The position numbers and the translations under genes are program-made. Below are positions 1-8,285 of a stretch of DNA of 64,000 nt, one piece after another; position 1 is the first letter of the stretch; every line of letters begins with the position of its first letter. The stretch covers positions 248,001 to 312,000 of the forward strand of contig NZ_FOYL01000005.1 of assembly GCF_900115955.1 (NCBI RefSeq). The letters are read 5' to 3'. This stretch comes from Lentzea waywayandensis. Its GTDB lineage: Bacteria > Actinomycetota > Actinomycetes > Mycobacteriales > Pseudonocardiaceae. A model generated the notes under the pieces. That model had not been told where the DNA came from and made no database searches. It saw nothing but the letters and a program-made list of their open reading frames with translations.

Positions 1-330
1 CACGACTGGATGCGCGAGCTTGTCCGCGACCCGGCGCACGAGTACCCGCAGTTCGGCGTGGCGCTGTCGCTCATCTCGGTGCTGGACCCGGTGGAGTCCG
101 TGGAGTTGCTGCGCGCCCGTGCCGAAGCGCTCACGAAGGACCTCGACGAGACGCGCGCGATGGTCGGCAAGGCGACCGCCGACGGCGTCCAGTGGATCTT
201 CCTCGTCGAGGAGGAGTACCGGATGTCGTTGGTGGAGGCCGAACTGCGGCTGGTCGAGAAGCTCACGGGGGAACTGTCGAAAGCCGAGTACCAGCACCAG
301 TGGCGGGAATTCTTCGGGAGGGAACAGTGA
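1..330 (+). CDS. PadR-family transcriptional regulator, C-terminal part
   Basis: This is the 3' end of a gene that begins left of the window; the frame is open from base 1 and stops at 330. The visible 109 residues are a charged helical segment (VELLRARAEALTKDL, then FLVEEEYRMSLVEAELRLVEKL) matching the C-terminal dimerisation domain of PadR-like regulators. The DNA-binding winged helix must be outside the window. The stop overlaps the GTG start of the FAD monooxygenase, so the two genes are translationally coupled and this regulator probably controls it, a common arrangement for PadR or TetR regulators and drug-modifying oxygenases. The PadR call rests on domain resemblance only. Confidence 0.75.
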   Translation, partial: HDWMRELVRDPAHEYPQFGVALSLISVLDPVESVELLRARAEALTKDLDETRAMVGKATADGVQWIFLVEEEYRMSLVEAELRLVEKLTGELSKAEYQHQWREFFGREQ

Positions 331-1469
331 AGGCTTTAGTAATCGGGGGCGGCATAGCGGGTCCGGTCACCGCGCTGGCCTTGCGGAAGGCCGGCATCGA
401 CGCGGTGGTCTTCGAGGCGTACGACACGACCGCGGACGGCGTGGGCGGCATGTTGACCGTGGCACCCAACGGCCTGGCGGCGCTGAAGATCGCGGGTCTG
501 GGTTCGGACTTCGGCGATCCCTTGCGCCACATGGTGATGACCGACGCCCAGGGCAGAACGCTCGGACGCATCACCGGAGACACCAGCCGGGTCGTGATGC
601 GGGCCGAGCTGTACCAGCGGCTGCGCGAGCTGACGGTCGCCCAACGGATCAAGGTGGAGTACGGCAAGCGTCTCGTGGACGTGGAGAGCCGCGAAAACGG
701 TGTCACCGCGACGTTCTCGGACGGCACCAGCGAGTCGGGTGACCTGCTGGTCGGCGCCGACGGCATCCGCTCGGTGGTCCGCAAGATCATCGATCCGGGC
801 GCTCCCGACCCCGAGTACGTCGGCCTGCTGGGATTCGGCTCGTACGCGGAGAACAGCGGCGTGCACGGCGACCCGGAGACGATGTACTTCGTGTTCGGCA
901 GCTCGTTCCTCGGCTACTGGGAACTACCGGACGGCACCATCGCGTGGTTCAACAACCTCGCGGTCCCCGAACCCCTGACGACGGCCGAGATGGACGCGAT
1001 CCCCGCCGCCACCTGGCTGGACCGGCTGCGTGAGGCCTATGGGGACGACATGCCGGCGAAGCAACTCCTGGCGCACAGCAGCACTGTCATCGGCGGCGGA
1101 CCGCTGGAGATCATGCCGAGCGTGCCGCGCTGGCACCGCGACCGCGTGGTGCTGGTCGGCGACTCCGCCCACGCCCCGAGCGCCAGTTCCGGTCAGGGCG
1201 CGTCACTGGCGGCCGAGTCGGCGGTGCAACTGGCCCGCTGCCTGCGCGACATCCCTGATCTGACCGAGGCTTTCGCCACCTACGAACGGCTGCGGCGGCC
1301 GAGGGTCGAACGGATCGCGGCCCGCGCGGCCCGCACCAACAGCAACAAGCGCGGCATCGGCCCGATCACCCGGCTGCTCATGCCGATCATGATGAAGGCC
1401 TTCGGGGCCAAGGCGTTCACGAAGGACCAGAACTACCGCGTCGACTGGGACGCTCAGGTCAGCCGATAG
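327..1469 (+). CDS. FAD-dependent aromatic-ring monooxygenase
   Basis: Predicted 380-residue class A flavoprotein monooxygenase that would use NAD(P)H and oxygen to hydroxylate an aromatic or polyketide-like substrate in the cytoplasm. The dinucleotide-binding motif GGGIAG is at residues 7-12. The second FAD motif, LVGDSAHAPSASSGQG, is near residues 276-291, with the Gly-Asp that binds the FAD ribityl chain at 278-279. The GTG at 327 was chosen because it overlaps the upstream stop and places the Rossmann strand directly at the N terminus; longer starts only add unrelated residues. It could be TetX-like (antibiotic hydroxylating) or part of secondary metabolism; the substrate cannot be read from sequence. 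The 3' end overlaps the convergent response-regulator gene by 16 bases. Confidence 0.88.
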   Translation: MKALVIGGGIAGPVTALALRKAGIDAVVFEAYDTTADGVGGMLTVAPNGLAALKIAGLGSDFGDPLRHMVMTDAQGRTLGRITGDTSRVVMRAELYQRLRELTVAQRIKVEYGKRLVDVESRENGVTATFSDGTSESGDLLVGADGIRSVVRKIIDPGAPDPEYVGLLGFGSYAENSGVHGDPETMYFVFGSSFLGYWELPDGTIAWFNNLAVPEPLTTAEMDAIPAATWLDRLREAYGDDMPAKQLLAHSSTVIGGGPLEIMPSVPRWHRDRVVLVGDSAHAPSASSGQGASLAAESAVQLARCLRDIPDLTEAFATYERLRRPRVERIAARAARTNSNKRGIGPITRLLMPIMMKAFGAKAFTKDQNYRVDWDAQVSR

Positions 1470-2125
1470 CCGTGCGACGGACGGTTCGCCATGCCGTACC
1501 GCGGCTGCACTTCCGCCTTGCCCATCGTCACCAGGTGCTCCAGATAGCGGCGCGCGCTCACGCGGGACAGTCCCGCCCGATCCCCGACCTCCTGGGCCGA
1601 GAGATCGTTCTGGCTGTCCCGCAACGCTTCGGTCACCAGCCGCAACGTCACCGCGGACAACCCCTTGGGCATGGCCAGGGCGCGCGGACGGTGGTGCATC
1701 AGCGAGTCGACCTCGTCCTGGTCCAGCACCTGCCCCAGCCGCTGCACCTCGATGCGCTGGGCGAGGTACTCCCGCATCCGGTCCAGGAACGCCGTGCGCG
1801 TGAACGGCTTCACCAGGTAGTTGTCCACGCCGCGGGACATGGCCTGCCGCACGGTCTCCCGTTCGCGGGCCGCCGTCACCGCGATGACGTCGACCGGTGG
1901 CCCACCGCGAGCCCTCAGCCGCGACAACACCTCCAGCCCGGACATGTCGGGCAGGTGGATGTCGAGCAGCACCAGGTCGGGCCGCAACGCCTCCACGGCC
2001 CGCAACGCCTCTCCGCCGCGGTGCGCCTCGCCGACGACCTCGAACTCGGGCATCGCCTCCAGGAACCCGCGGTGGATCGCCGCCACGGCGAAATCGTCAT
2101 CGACAACGAGCGTTCGCACGCTCAT
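1454..2125 (-). CDS. CitB/DcuR-type response regulator
   Basis: Response regulator of 223 residues. The receiver domain has the acidic pocket at D9-D11, phosphoacceptor D55 (in LLDIHLPD) and K106 (in NYLVKPF). The C-terminal third carries a helix-turn-helix (LSAQEVGDRAGLSRVSARRYL), the layout of the CitB/DcuR/DpiA family that controls carboxylate uptake. The ATG at 2125 overlaps the stop of the sensor kinase (ATGA), so kinase and regulator are co-translated. The obvious target is the divergent tctCBA transporter; repeats in the shared promoter may be its binding sites. The pairing with tctCBA is inferred from position. Confidence 0.9.
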   Translation of the reverse strand: MSVRTLVVDDDFAVAAIHRGFLEAMPEFEVVGEAHRGGEALRAVEALRPDLVLLDIHLPDMSGLEVLSRLRARGGPPVDVIAVTAARERETVRQAMSRGVDNYLVKPFTRTAFLDRMREYLAQRIEVQRLGQVLDQDEVDSLMHHRPRALAMPKGLSAVTLRLVTEALRDSQNDLSAQEVGDRAGLSRVSARRYLEHLVTMGKAEVQPRYGMANRPSHGYRLT

Positions 2126-3693
2126 CGGTTCCCCGTTTCCGGCAGCCACACGTCGAACGACGCGCCGCCGAGTTCCGAGTCGGTGATCGCCACCCGGCCG
2201 CTGCGCCGGGTCACCACCCTCGACACCAATGCAAGACCTATTCCTCTGCCGTGCGCGCCCTGGACGTCCTTCGAGCTCACGCCCAGGTCGAAGATGCGGC
2301 CGCGTTGCGACTCCGCCACTCCCGGCCCGTCGTCGTCCACGACCACCCGCACTCCGCTCACCGACGAGCGCACCAGCACTCGCACGGTTCCGCCGGTCTC
2401 CACGGCGTCGACCGCGTTGTCGACCAGGTTTCCCAGCACGGTCAACGCGTCGTCGCCCGCACGAATGTCGACGGAGCTGCCGGGATCGAGCCGGAGCGCC
2501 ACACCTCGTTCGTGCGCGGTGGAGGATTTTGCCAGCAACAGGGCCGCCAGCGCAGGATCCGCGTTCGCTCCGTCGATGATGTCGGCCGTGACCGACCCGG
2601 CGCCGCCGACCCGTTCGATGTAGGCGACGGCGTCGGGGCCTCGATCGAGATCCAGCAGACCACCGATGACGTGCAGGTGGTTCGAGAACTCGTGGGCCTG
2701 CGCCCGCAGCACTTCCGTGACGGTGCGCTGGCCGTCGAGCTCGCGCAACGCGTCGTGCAGTTCGGTCCGATCGCGCAACGTCAGCACGACGCCGACCGCT
2801 CGGTCGTCCGTCTTGGCCGTCATCCGGTTCGCGACCAGAACCCGTTCGCCTGCCAGCACCAGCCGGTCCGCGACGTCGTCGTCCCCTCGCGCCAGGTCGA
2901 GCAGACCGGCGTCGAGCACTTCCGCCGCCGGCTGTCCGCTCGGGTTCTCCGCGAGGCCCAGCAACCGCATGGCCTCGTCGTTGACCAGCGCCAGCTTCTC
3001 CTGATCATCAACCGCGACAACGCCTTCACGGATGCCGTGCAGCATCGCGTCCCTGGTCTTCAGCAGTTGCTCGATCTCGGCGGGTTCGAGCCGGAACGTC
3101 CGCCGGCGCACGTGCTGCGTGATCAACGCGGCGCCGAGCACGCCGACCAGCGCGGCCGCGGCCAGCCAGCCGATCAGCTCCGGCAGGTCCTCGGCGAGGT
3201 CGGCGGACAGCTGGCTCTCCAGGATGCCGACCGACGCCATGCCGATGATCCGGCCGTCCGCCGCGCGCACCGGCACCTTGGCGCGCAACGACGTGCCGAG
3301 CGTGCCCGTCTCCGTGCCGACGAAGACCTCACCGGACAGCGGCGTGCTCGGGTCGGTCGACACGCGCTCGCCGATGCGCTTGGGGTCGGGGTGGGCGTAG
3401 CGGACGCCGTTGTGGTCGGTGACCACCACGTACGTCACGTTGGAGGCTTTGCGGATCAGTTCGGCCAACGGCTGGATCGTCGCGGGCGGGTCAACGGAAT
3501 CGAACGCCTCGATCACCGTGGGTAGCCGCGCCACGCTCTCCGCGACGGACAGCATCCGGTCCCGGTAGGAGTCGCGGATCCGATCGCTCTGCAGTTTGGC
3601 GGCGAGCAGGCCGGCGGCACAGGTCGTCATCAGCACGATGACCACCTGCAATGCCAGCAGCAAGGCTCCAAACGAAACCGACCGACGGAACAT
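2122..3693 (-). CDS. CitA/DcuS-type sensor histidine kinase
   Basis: Membrane sensor kinase of 523 residues. There are transmembrane helices at about 8-31 and 174-192, with an extracytoplasmic Cache/PAS-like sensor between them (about 35-170). A cytoplasmic PAS domain follows at about 205-315, then the phosphoacceptor His334 in AHEFSNHLH, an N box (NLVDNAVDA) and G boxes (DDGPGV, GRGIGLAL). The short H-box motif and single sensor domain are those of the CitA/DcuS/DctB-like group that bind citrate or C4-dicarboxylates. It diverges from tctCBA with 141 bases between starts, which suggests it senses the tricarboxylate carried by that system. The ligand is inferred. Confidence 0.9.
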   Translation of the reverse strand: MFRRSVSFGALLLALQVVIVLMTTCAAGLLAAKLQSDRIRDSYRDRMLSVAESVARLPTVIEAFDSVDPPATIQPLAELIRKASNVTYVVVTDHNGVRYAHPDPKRIGERVSTDPSTPLSGEVFVGTETGTLGTSLRAKVPVRAADGRIIGMASVGILESQLSADLAEDLPELIGWLAAAALVGVLGAALITQHVRRRTFRLEPAEIEQLLKTRDAMLHGIREGVVAVDDQEKLALVNDEAMRLLGLAENPSGQPAAEVLDAGLLDLARGDDDVADRLVLAGERVLVANRMTAKTDDRAVGVVLTLRDRTELHDALRELDGQRTVTEVLRAQAHEFSNHLHVIGGLLDLDRGPDAVAYIERVGGAGSVTADIIDGANADPALAALLLAKSSTAHERGVALRLDPGSSVDIRAGDDALTVLGNLVDNAVDAVETGGTVRVLVRSSVSGVRVVVDDDGPGVAESQRGRIFDLGVSSKDVQGAHGRGIGLALVSRVVTRRSGRVAITDSELGGASFDVWLPETGNR

Positions 3694-3729
3694 GGATGGA
3701 ATTCTGACGCATCAGCTGTGAAACAGGTC

Positions 3730-3765
3730 ACGACCTAAACGACCAATACGGAACTTACGACCTAA
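3730..3765. promoter_or_regulatory. Direct repeats in the kinase/tctC divergent promoter
   Basis: The nonamer ACGACCTAA occurs at 3730-3738 and 3757-3765, 27 bases apart start to start, each preceded by a T two bases earlier. Both lie between the divergent starts of the sensor kinase and tctC. Direct repeats on one face of DNA are typical of response-regulator sites, so this is a plausible binding region for the CitB-type regulator. No footprint is known to me. Confidence 0.4.
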
Positions 3766-3834
3766 CCCTTACGAGGCGCCCACCAGTTACCTAGCGTCCC
3801 CGCCCACAGTTCGCAACGAAGCGAGGAGTACTCG

Positions 3835-4809
3835 ATGGGTACGGCATGGAGACGAGCGGTGGCGGTCGCCGCCGCCGGACTGGTGCTCGCGGGATGCGGT
3901 CAGGGGGCGAAGAGCGCGAGCGGCGGTGACTCCATCGCGAAGCTGGAGATCATGGCGCCCGCCGACCCCGGTGGTGGCTGGGACCAGACGGCACGGGCGA
4001 TGCAGTCGGCGGTGAGCGGCGCCAAGCTCGCGAACTCCGTGCAGGTCACGAACGTCGGTGGCGCGGGCGGCACGGTCGGCCTGCAGAAGCTCCTCAACGA
4101 GCGCTCCGAGTCGTTCCTGATGATCACCGGCCTGGTCATGGTCGGCGCGGTGGAGACCAACGCGTCGACGGCCCGGCTGGAGGAGACCACGCCGATCGCG
4201 CGGCTGACGGCTGAGGACGAGGTCGTCGTGGTGCCCGCCGACTCGCCGCACAAGACGATCGACGACCTGCTCAACGCGGTCAACGAGAAGGGCAAGGGCG
4301 TATCGATCACCGGCGGTTCGGCCGGCGGCACCGACCACATCCTCGCCGGGATGCTGCTCAAGGCGAAGAACATCGACTCGGCCAAGCTGAACTACGTGCC
4401 GTACTCCGGCGGCGGCGAGTCGCTGGCGGCGCTGCTGGGCAAGAAGGTCGACGCGGGCATCTCCGGCATCGGCGAGTACAAGGAGCAGATCAAGGCGGGC
4501 AAGCTGCGCGCGCTGGGCACGTCCGGCCCGAACCCGGTCCCCGACCTGAACGTGCCGACGTTCAAGGACCTGGGCGTCGAACTGATCAACTGGCGTGGCG
4601 TCGTGGCGCCCGCGTCGATCTCGGCCGACGCCAAGGCCCGCCTCACCAAGCTCGTCACCGACATGCACGCGAGCCAGCAGTGGAAGGACGAGCTGTCCAA
4701 GAAGGGCTGGACGGACACGTTCCTGACCGGCACCGAGTTCTCCACGTTCATGGCCAAGGAGATCGGCCGCGTGAAGCCGGCACTGCAGAACATCGGGCTC
4801 ATCAAGTGA
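3835..4809 (+). CDS. tctC: TctC tricarboxylate-binding lipoprotein
   Basis: Extracytoplasmic solute-binding protein of the tripartite tricarboxylate transporter family, 324 residues. A basic N terminus and hydrophobic stretch end in the lipobox LAGC with Cys21 as the lipidation site, fitting a membrane-anchored receptor in a Gram-positive. The body has the family features ADPGGGWD and GGAGGTVGLQ near the N terminus and an ITGGSAGGTDH segment mid-protein that shape the carboxylate pocket. GAGGAG lies upstream of the ATG. It heads a three-gene operon with tctB and tctA. The substrate could be citrate, another tricarboxylate, or an unrelated organic acid, since TctC paralogues vary widely. Confidence 0.92.
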   Translation: MGTAWRRAVAVAAAGLVLAGCGQGAKSASGGDSIAKLEIMAPADPGGGWDQTARAMQSAVSGAKLANSVQVTNVGGAGGTVGLQKLLNERSESFLMITGLVMVGAVETNASTARLEETTPIARLTAEDEVVVVPADSPHKTIDDLLNAVNEKGKGVSITGGSAGGTDHILAGMLLKAKNIDSAKLNYVPYSGGGESLAALLGKKVDAGISGIGEYKEQIKAGKLRALGTSGPNPVPDLNVPTFKDLGVELINWRGVVAPASISADAKARLTKLVTDMHASQQWKDELSKKGWTDTFLTGTEFSTFMAKEIGRVKPALQNIGLIK

Positions 4810-5297
4810 TTGCAGCAAAAATCGAGGAGTACGCGTTCGGCGGTCTGGTCGCGTCGATCGGGGTCTTCACCCTGATCGACGCGGGCACGATCGCCGCGCG
4901 CGACGACAACGCCGTAGGACCACGCGCGTTCCCTTACGCCGTGGGGATTCTGCTCGTCGCCACGGGCATCGCGGCGATCATCGCGACCGCCCGCGGAAAG
5001 CTCGGCCAGGCCGAGGAGGGTGAGGACGTCGACGAGAACGTCCGCACCGACTGGGTCACCGTGGGCAAGCTGGTGGCCGTGCTGATCGCGCACCTGGTGC
5101 TGATCGACCTGATCGGCTGGCCGGTCGCGGCGGCGCTGCTGTTCTTCGGCGCGGCCTGGTCGCTGGGCGCGATCTGGTGGAAGGCACTGCCGATCGCGGT
5201 GGTGCTCGCGCTGCTCGTGCAAGTGGTGTTCGCGTACGGCCTGGGCCTCTCGCTGCCGGCCGGGATCTTCGAAGGGGTGCCGTTCCTCGATGGATAG
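4806..5297 (+). CDS. tctB: TctB small membrane subunit
   Basis: Small membrane subunit of the tripartite tricarboxylate transporter, 163 residues. Four hydrophobic segments are visible (about 10-28, 39-57, 80-98 and 110-150), the usual TctB topology. The GTG start overlaps the tctC stop (GTGA), and the 3' end overlaps tctA by 8 bases. The start was set at the overlap because the residues from there ([13 protein letters not shown]) begin the first membrane helix normally. TctB sequences are poorly conserved, so the call depends partly on its place between tctC and tctA. Confidence 0.88.
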   Translation: MIAAKIEEYAFGGLVASIGVFTLIDAGTIAARDDNAVGPRAFPYAVGILLVATGIAAIIATARGKLGQAEEGEDVDENVRTDWVTVGKLVAVLIAHLVLIDLIGWPVAAALLFFGAAWSLGAIWWKALPIAVVLALLVQVVFAYGLGLSLPAGIFEGVPFLDG

Positions 5298-6786
5298 CAT
5301 CACCATGCTGCTGGAGGGTTTCGCGACCGCCGCACAGCCCGAGTACCTGCTGTACGCGTTGCTGGGCGTCACGCTCGGCACGGCCGTCGGCGTGCTGCCG
5401 GGCATCGGACCGGCGATGACGGTGGCGTTGCTGCTGCCGCTGACGTACACGCTGGAGCCGACCGCCGCGCTGATCATCTTCGCCGGCATCTACTACGGCG
5501 GCATGTACGGCGGCTCGACGACGTCGATCCTGCTCAACACCCCGGGCGAGTCGGCGTCCATCGTCACTGCCTTAGAGGGCAACAAGATGGCCAAGGCCGG
5601 CCGTGGCGCGGCGGCGTTGGCGACGGCGGCGATCGGGTCGTTCGTGGCGGGCACGATCGCCACGGTGCTGCTCACCCTGCTGGCACCGGCCATCGCGGAC
5701 ATCGCGGTGCAGCTCGGCCCCGCCGACTACGTGGCGTTGATGGTGGTGGCGTTCACGACCGTCGCGGCACTGCTCGGGTCCTCCCCCGTGCGCGGCCTCG
5801 CGTCGCTGGGACTCGGCCTGTTCATCGGGCTCGTCGGCACCGACACGTTGTCCGGGCAGCAGCGCTTCACCCTCGGGGTGGCGACGCTGGCCGACGGGAT
5901 CGACGTGGTCGTGGTGGCGGTCGGTGTGTTCGCGGTCGGCGAGGCGCTGTACGTGGCGTCGCGGCTGCGGCACGGGCCGATCGAGGTCATCCCGATCGGC
6001 GGCAGGTGGATGACGCGCGAGTTCTGGGCGCGCTCGTGGAAACCTTGGCTGCGCGGCACGTTCATCGGCTTCCCGATCGGCACCGTGCCGGCCGGTGGCG
6101 CGGACGTGTCGACGTTCCTGTCGTACGCGGCGGAGAAGAAGCTCGCGAAACGGCCGGAGGAGTTCGGCAAGGGCGCGATCGAGGGCGTGGCGGGTCCGGA
6201 GGCGGCCAACAACGCCGCAGCGGCAGGCGTTCTGGTGCCGTTGCTGACTCTCGGACTTCCCACGACAGCGACGGCCGCCGTGATCGTGGCGGCGTTCCAG
6301 AGCTACGGCATTCAGCCAGGACCGTTGCTGTTCACCAACAACGGCCCGATGGTCTGGGCGCTGATCGCGTCGCTCTACATCGGCAACGTGATGCTGCTCG
6401 TGCTGAACCTGCCGCTGGTGAAGATCTGGGTGAAGGTGCTGCAGATCCCGCGGCCGTACCTCTACGCGGGCATCCTGCTGTTCGCGGCGCTGGGCACCTA
6501 CGCGGTGAACTTCGTCGTGGACGACCTGATCGTGCTGCTGATCATCGGTGTGATCGGCTTCTTCATGCGGCGCCACGGATATCCGGTCGCGCCGCTGGTC
6601 GTCGGCCTGATCCTCGGGCCGATGGCGGAGGAGCAGGTCAGGCGCACCCTGCAGATCAGCGAAGGCGATCTCAGCGCGTTGGTGACCAGCCCGTTCGCGG
6701 CGGTGGCCTACAGCATCCTGGTCGTGCTGCTGGTGGTCGCGGTGGTGCTTCGGCTGCGGCGCAAGAAGTCTGAAGTAATGGTCTAA
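5290..6786 (+). CDS. tctA: TctA large membrane subunit
   Basis: Permease subunit of the tripartite tricarboxylate transporter, 498 residues and about a dozen membrane helices. It shows the conserved Gly/Pro-rich family motifs [17 protein letters not shown] near the N terminus and [20 protein letters not shown] after it, plus the second-half motif [15 protein letters not shown] followed by VPLLTLGLP. Length matches the family. It is the last gene of the tctCBA operon and ends 4 bases inside the convergent TetR gene. Transport is expected to be driven by an ion gradient, with TctC delivering substrate. Confidence 0.95.
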   Translation: MDSITMLLEGFATAAQPEYLLYALLGVTLGTAVGVLPGIGPAMTVALLLPLTYTLEPTAALIIFAGIYYGGMYGGSTTSILLNTPGESASIVTALEGNKMAKAGRGAAALATAAIGSFVAGTIATVLLTLLAPAIADIAVQLGPADYVALMVVAFTTVAALLGSSPVRGLASLGLGLFIGLVGTDTLSGQQRFTLGVATLADGIDVVVVAVGVFAVGEALYVASRLRHGPIEVIPIGGRWMTREFWARSWKPWLRGTFIGFPIGTVPAGGADVSTFLSYAAEKKLAKRPEEFGKGAIEGVAGPEAANNAAAAGVLVPLLTLGLPTTATAAVIVAAFQSYGIQPGPLLFTNNGPMVWALIASLYIGNVMLLVLNLPLVKIWVKVLQIPRPYLYAGILLFAALGTYAVNFVVDDLIVLLIIGVIGFFMRRHGYPVAPLVVGLILGPMAEEQVRRTLQISEGDLSALVTSPFAAVAYSILVVLLVVAVVLRLRRKKSEVMV

Positions 6787-7373
6787 CCGCGCACGGCGGC
6801 AAGCGCTTGTTCGTACAGCTCGAACGCATCAGCCTTGCCGCCGTGGCGGACCCACAGCTCCGACGCGGTGTCGACGCACGCGAACACCGTGGCGATGACG
6901 CCCATCGCGCGGGCGTCCGGGATCTCACCCGAGTCGATGCCCATCCGCTTCTCGATCACGGGCGCGAGCGAGTGTTGCCACTTCAGCCGCTTCTCGAAGT
7001 AGCGGGCCCGCAGCGGCGCGTTCGTGAAGATCAGCGTGGAGATCTCCAGCACCCGTTGCGGGGTGTGGTTCGACGCGGCGAGGATCGTGGTGAACCCGGC
7101 CCGCAGAGCGTCCCAGGTGGACACTTCGGGAGCCTGGGCCTCGACCGTGGCGACCAGCAGGTCGCCCAGCGCCTCCTGATCGCCGCAGACCAGGTCCTCC
7201 TTGGTGCCGAAGTACCGGAACAACGAACGCTGCGACACTCCGGCCCGCGTGGCGACCTGGGCCATGGTGGTCGCCTCGTACCCCTGTTCCGCGAACAGGG
7301 TCAGGGCCGTGTCGACGATCTCGGCGACCACGGCCTGCCGCGACCGGTCCCACAACGTCGCCGGCTTCTCCAT
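6783..7373 (-). CDS. TetR-family transcriptional regulator
   Basis: TetR-type repressor of about 196 residues. The N-terminal helix-turn-helix is clear ([25 protein letters not shown], then [15 protein letters not shown]), followed by an all-helical ligand domain with no recognisable ligand signature. The ATG at 7373 is preferred; a GTG nine bases upstream is possible. It is followed closely by the dehydrogenase gene read in the same direction from further right, so it may sit at the end of that transcript. TetR regulators usually control neighbours; the short-chain dehydrogenase is the likely candidate here, by position only. Confidence 0.85.
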   Translation of the reverse strand: MEKPATLWDRSRQAVVAEIVDTALTLFAEQGYEATTMAQVATRAGVSQRSLFRYFGTKEDLVCGDQEALGDLLVATVEAQAPEVSTWDALRAGFTTILAASNHTPQRVLEISTLIFTNAPLRARYFEKRLKWQHSLAPVIEKRMGIDSGEIPDARAMGVIATVFACVDTASELWVRHGGKADAFELYEQALAAVRG

Positions 7374-7383
7374 GGCCCCCACT

Positions 7384-8175
7384 CTATCCGCGCTGCACCA
7401 TCCGCCCGATCATCCTGGCGCCCATCGCGCGCGAGGCCAGGTGACGTCCGGCGAACGCCAGCACCCGGTTCATCCGGCCCGAGATGACGCCGACCGGCGT
7501 GACGCGGCGGTCCAGCGCGCGCAATGCGGTCTCGACCACCTCGCCGGAGGTCTGCATCCGCAGGCCTCCCGCCATCTCCTCGCTGCCGGAGACCTCGAAG
7601 AACTCGGTGCGGGTCGCGCCGGGTGACAGCACCATGACGCGCAGGCCCGTGCCGCGCGACTCGATCCACAGGCCCTCGGTGAAGCTCACCACGAACGCCT
7701 TCGTCGCCCCGTAGACCGACGACCACGGCGTCGCCTGGTAGGCCGCCATGCTCGCCACGTTCACGAGGAAGCCGTGACCGTTGGCGCGCAACGACTCGAT
7801 GAACGCCCTGCTGATCTCGACCACGGCGTTGACGTCGACCGCGACCTCCTGCCGCAGCCGTTCGGGCTCCTCCTCGTGGAACGCCCCGAAGTTCGCGAAC
7901 CCGGCGTTGTTGATGACGCTGGTGACGCCGAACCCGGCGACCTCGGCCGCCAGCCGTTCGCCGATGCCCGGCTGGGCGAGGTCCGCGGCCACGACGTGCA
8001 CGCTCACGCCGTGCGCCGCCCGCAGCTGTCCGGCCAGTTCCTCCAGCCTGTCCTTGCGGCGCGCGACCAGCACGAGGCTCGATCCCCGTGCCGCCAGCCG
8101 CCGCGCGAACTCCGCGCCGATACCCGAACTCGCCCCGGTGACCAGCACCGTCTGCTTCCTGAAGTCGACTCCCAT
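7384..8175 (-). CDS. Short-chain dehydrogenase/reductase
   Basis: Classical SDR oxidoreductase of 263 residues. It has the NAD(P)-binding TGASSGIG at 13-20, NNAG at 89-92, and catalytic Ser142, Tyr155 and Lys159 (in SSVYGATK). ARRK after the second beta strand suggests NADPH preference. The C-terminal portion, with a conserved region typical of membrane-associated acyl or steroid reductases, resembles DltE/YqjQ-type SDRs. The ATG at 8175 begins just before the Rossmann fold; an upstream GTG-type extension adds no homologous sequence. It lies 10 bases before the TetR gene on the same strand. Substrate unknown. Confidence 0.88.
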   Translation of the reverse strand: MGVDFRKQTVLVTGASSGIGAEFARRLAARGSSLVLVARRKDRLEELAGQLRAAHGVSVHVVAADLAQPGIGERLAAEVAGFGVTSVINNAGFANFGAFHEEEPERLRQEVAVDVNAVVEISRAFIESLRANGHGFLVNVASMAAYQATPWSSVYGATKAFVVSFTEGLWIESRGTGLRVMVLSPGATRTEFFEVSGSEEMAGGLRMQTSGEVVETALRALDRRVTPVGVISGRMNRVLAFAGRHLASRAMGARMIGRMVQRG

Positions 8176-8285
8176 GCCGACACCGTACGCCAGTCTGGCA
8201 GTCACTGCCAACCTGTCCTTTTCTGCCCGAATTCATCCGTAACGTTGCCCGAGGAGCGACGATCTTGGGGCGTGGGAGGACAACG

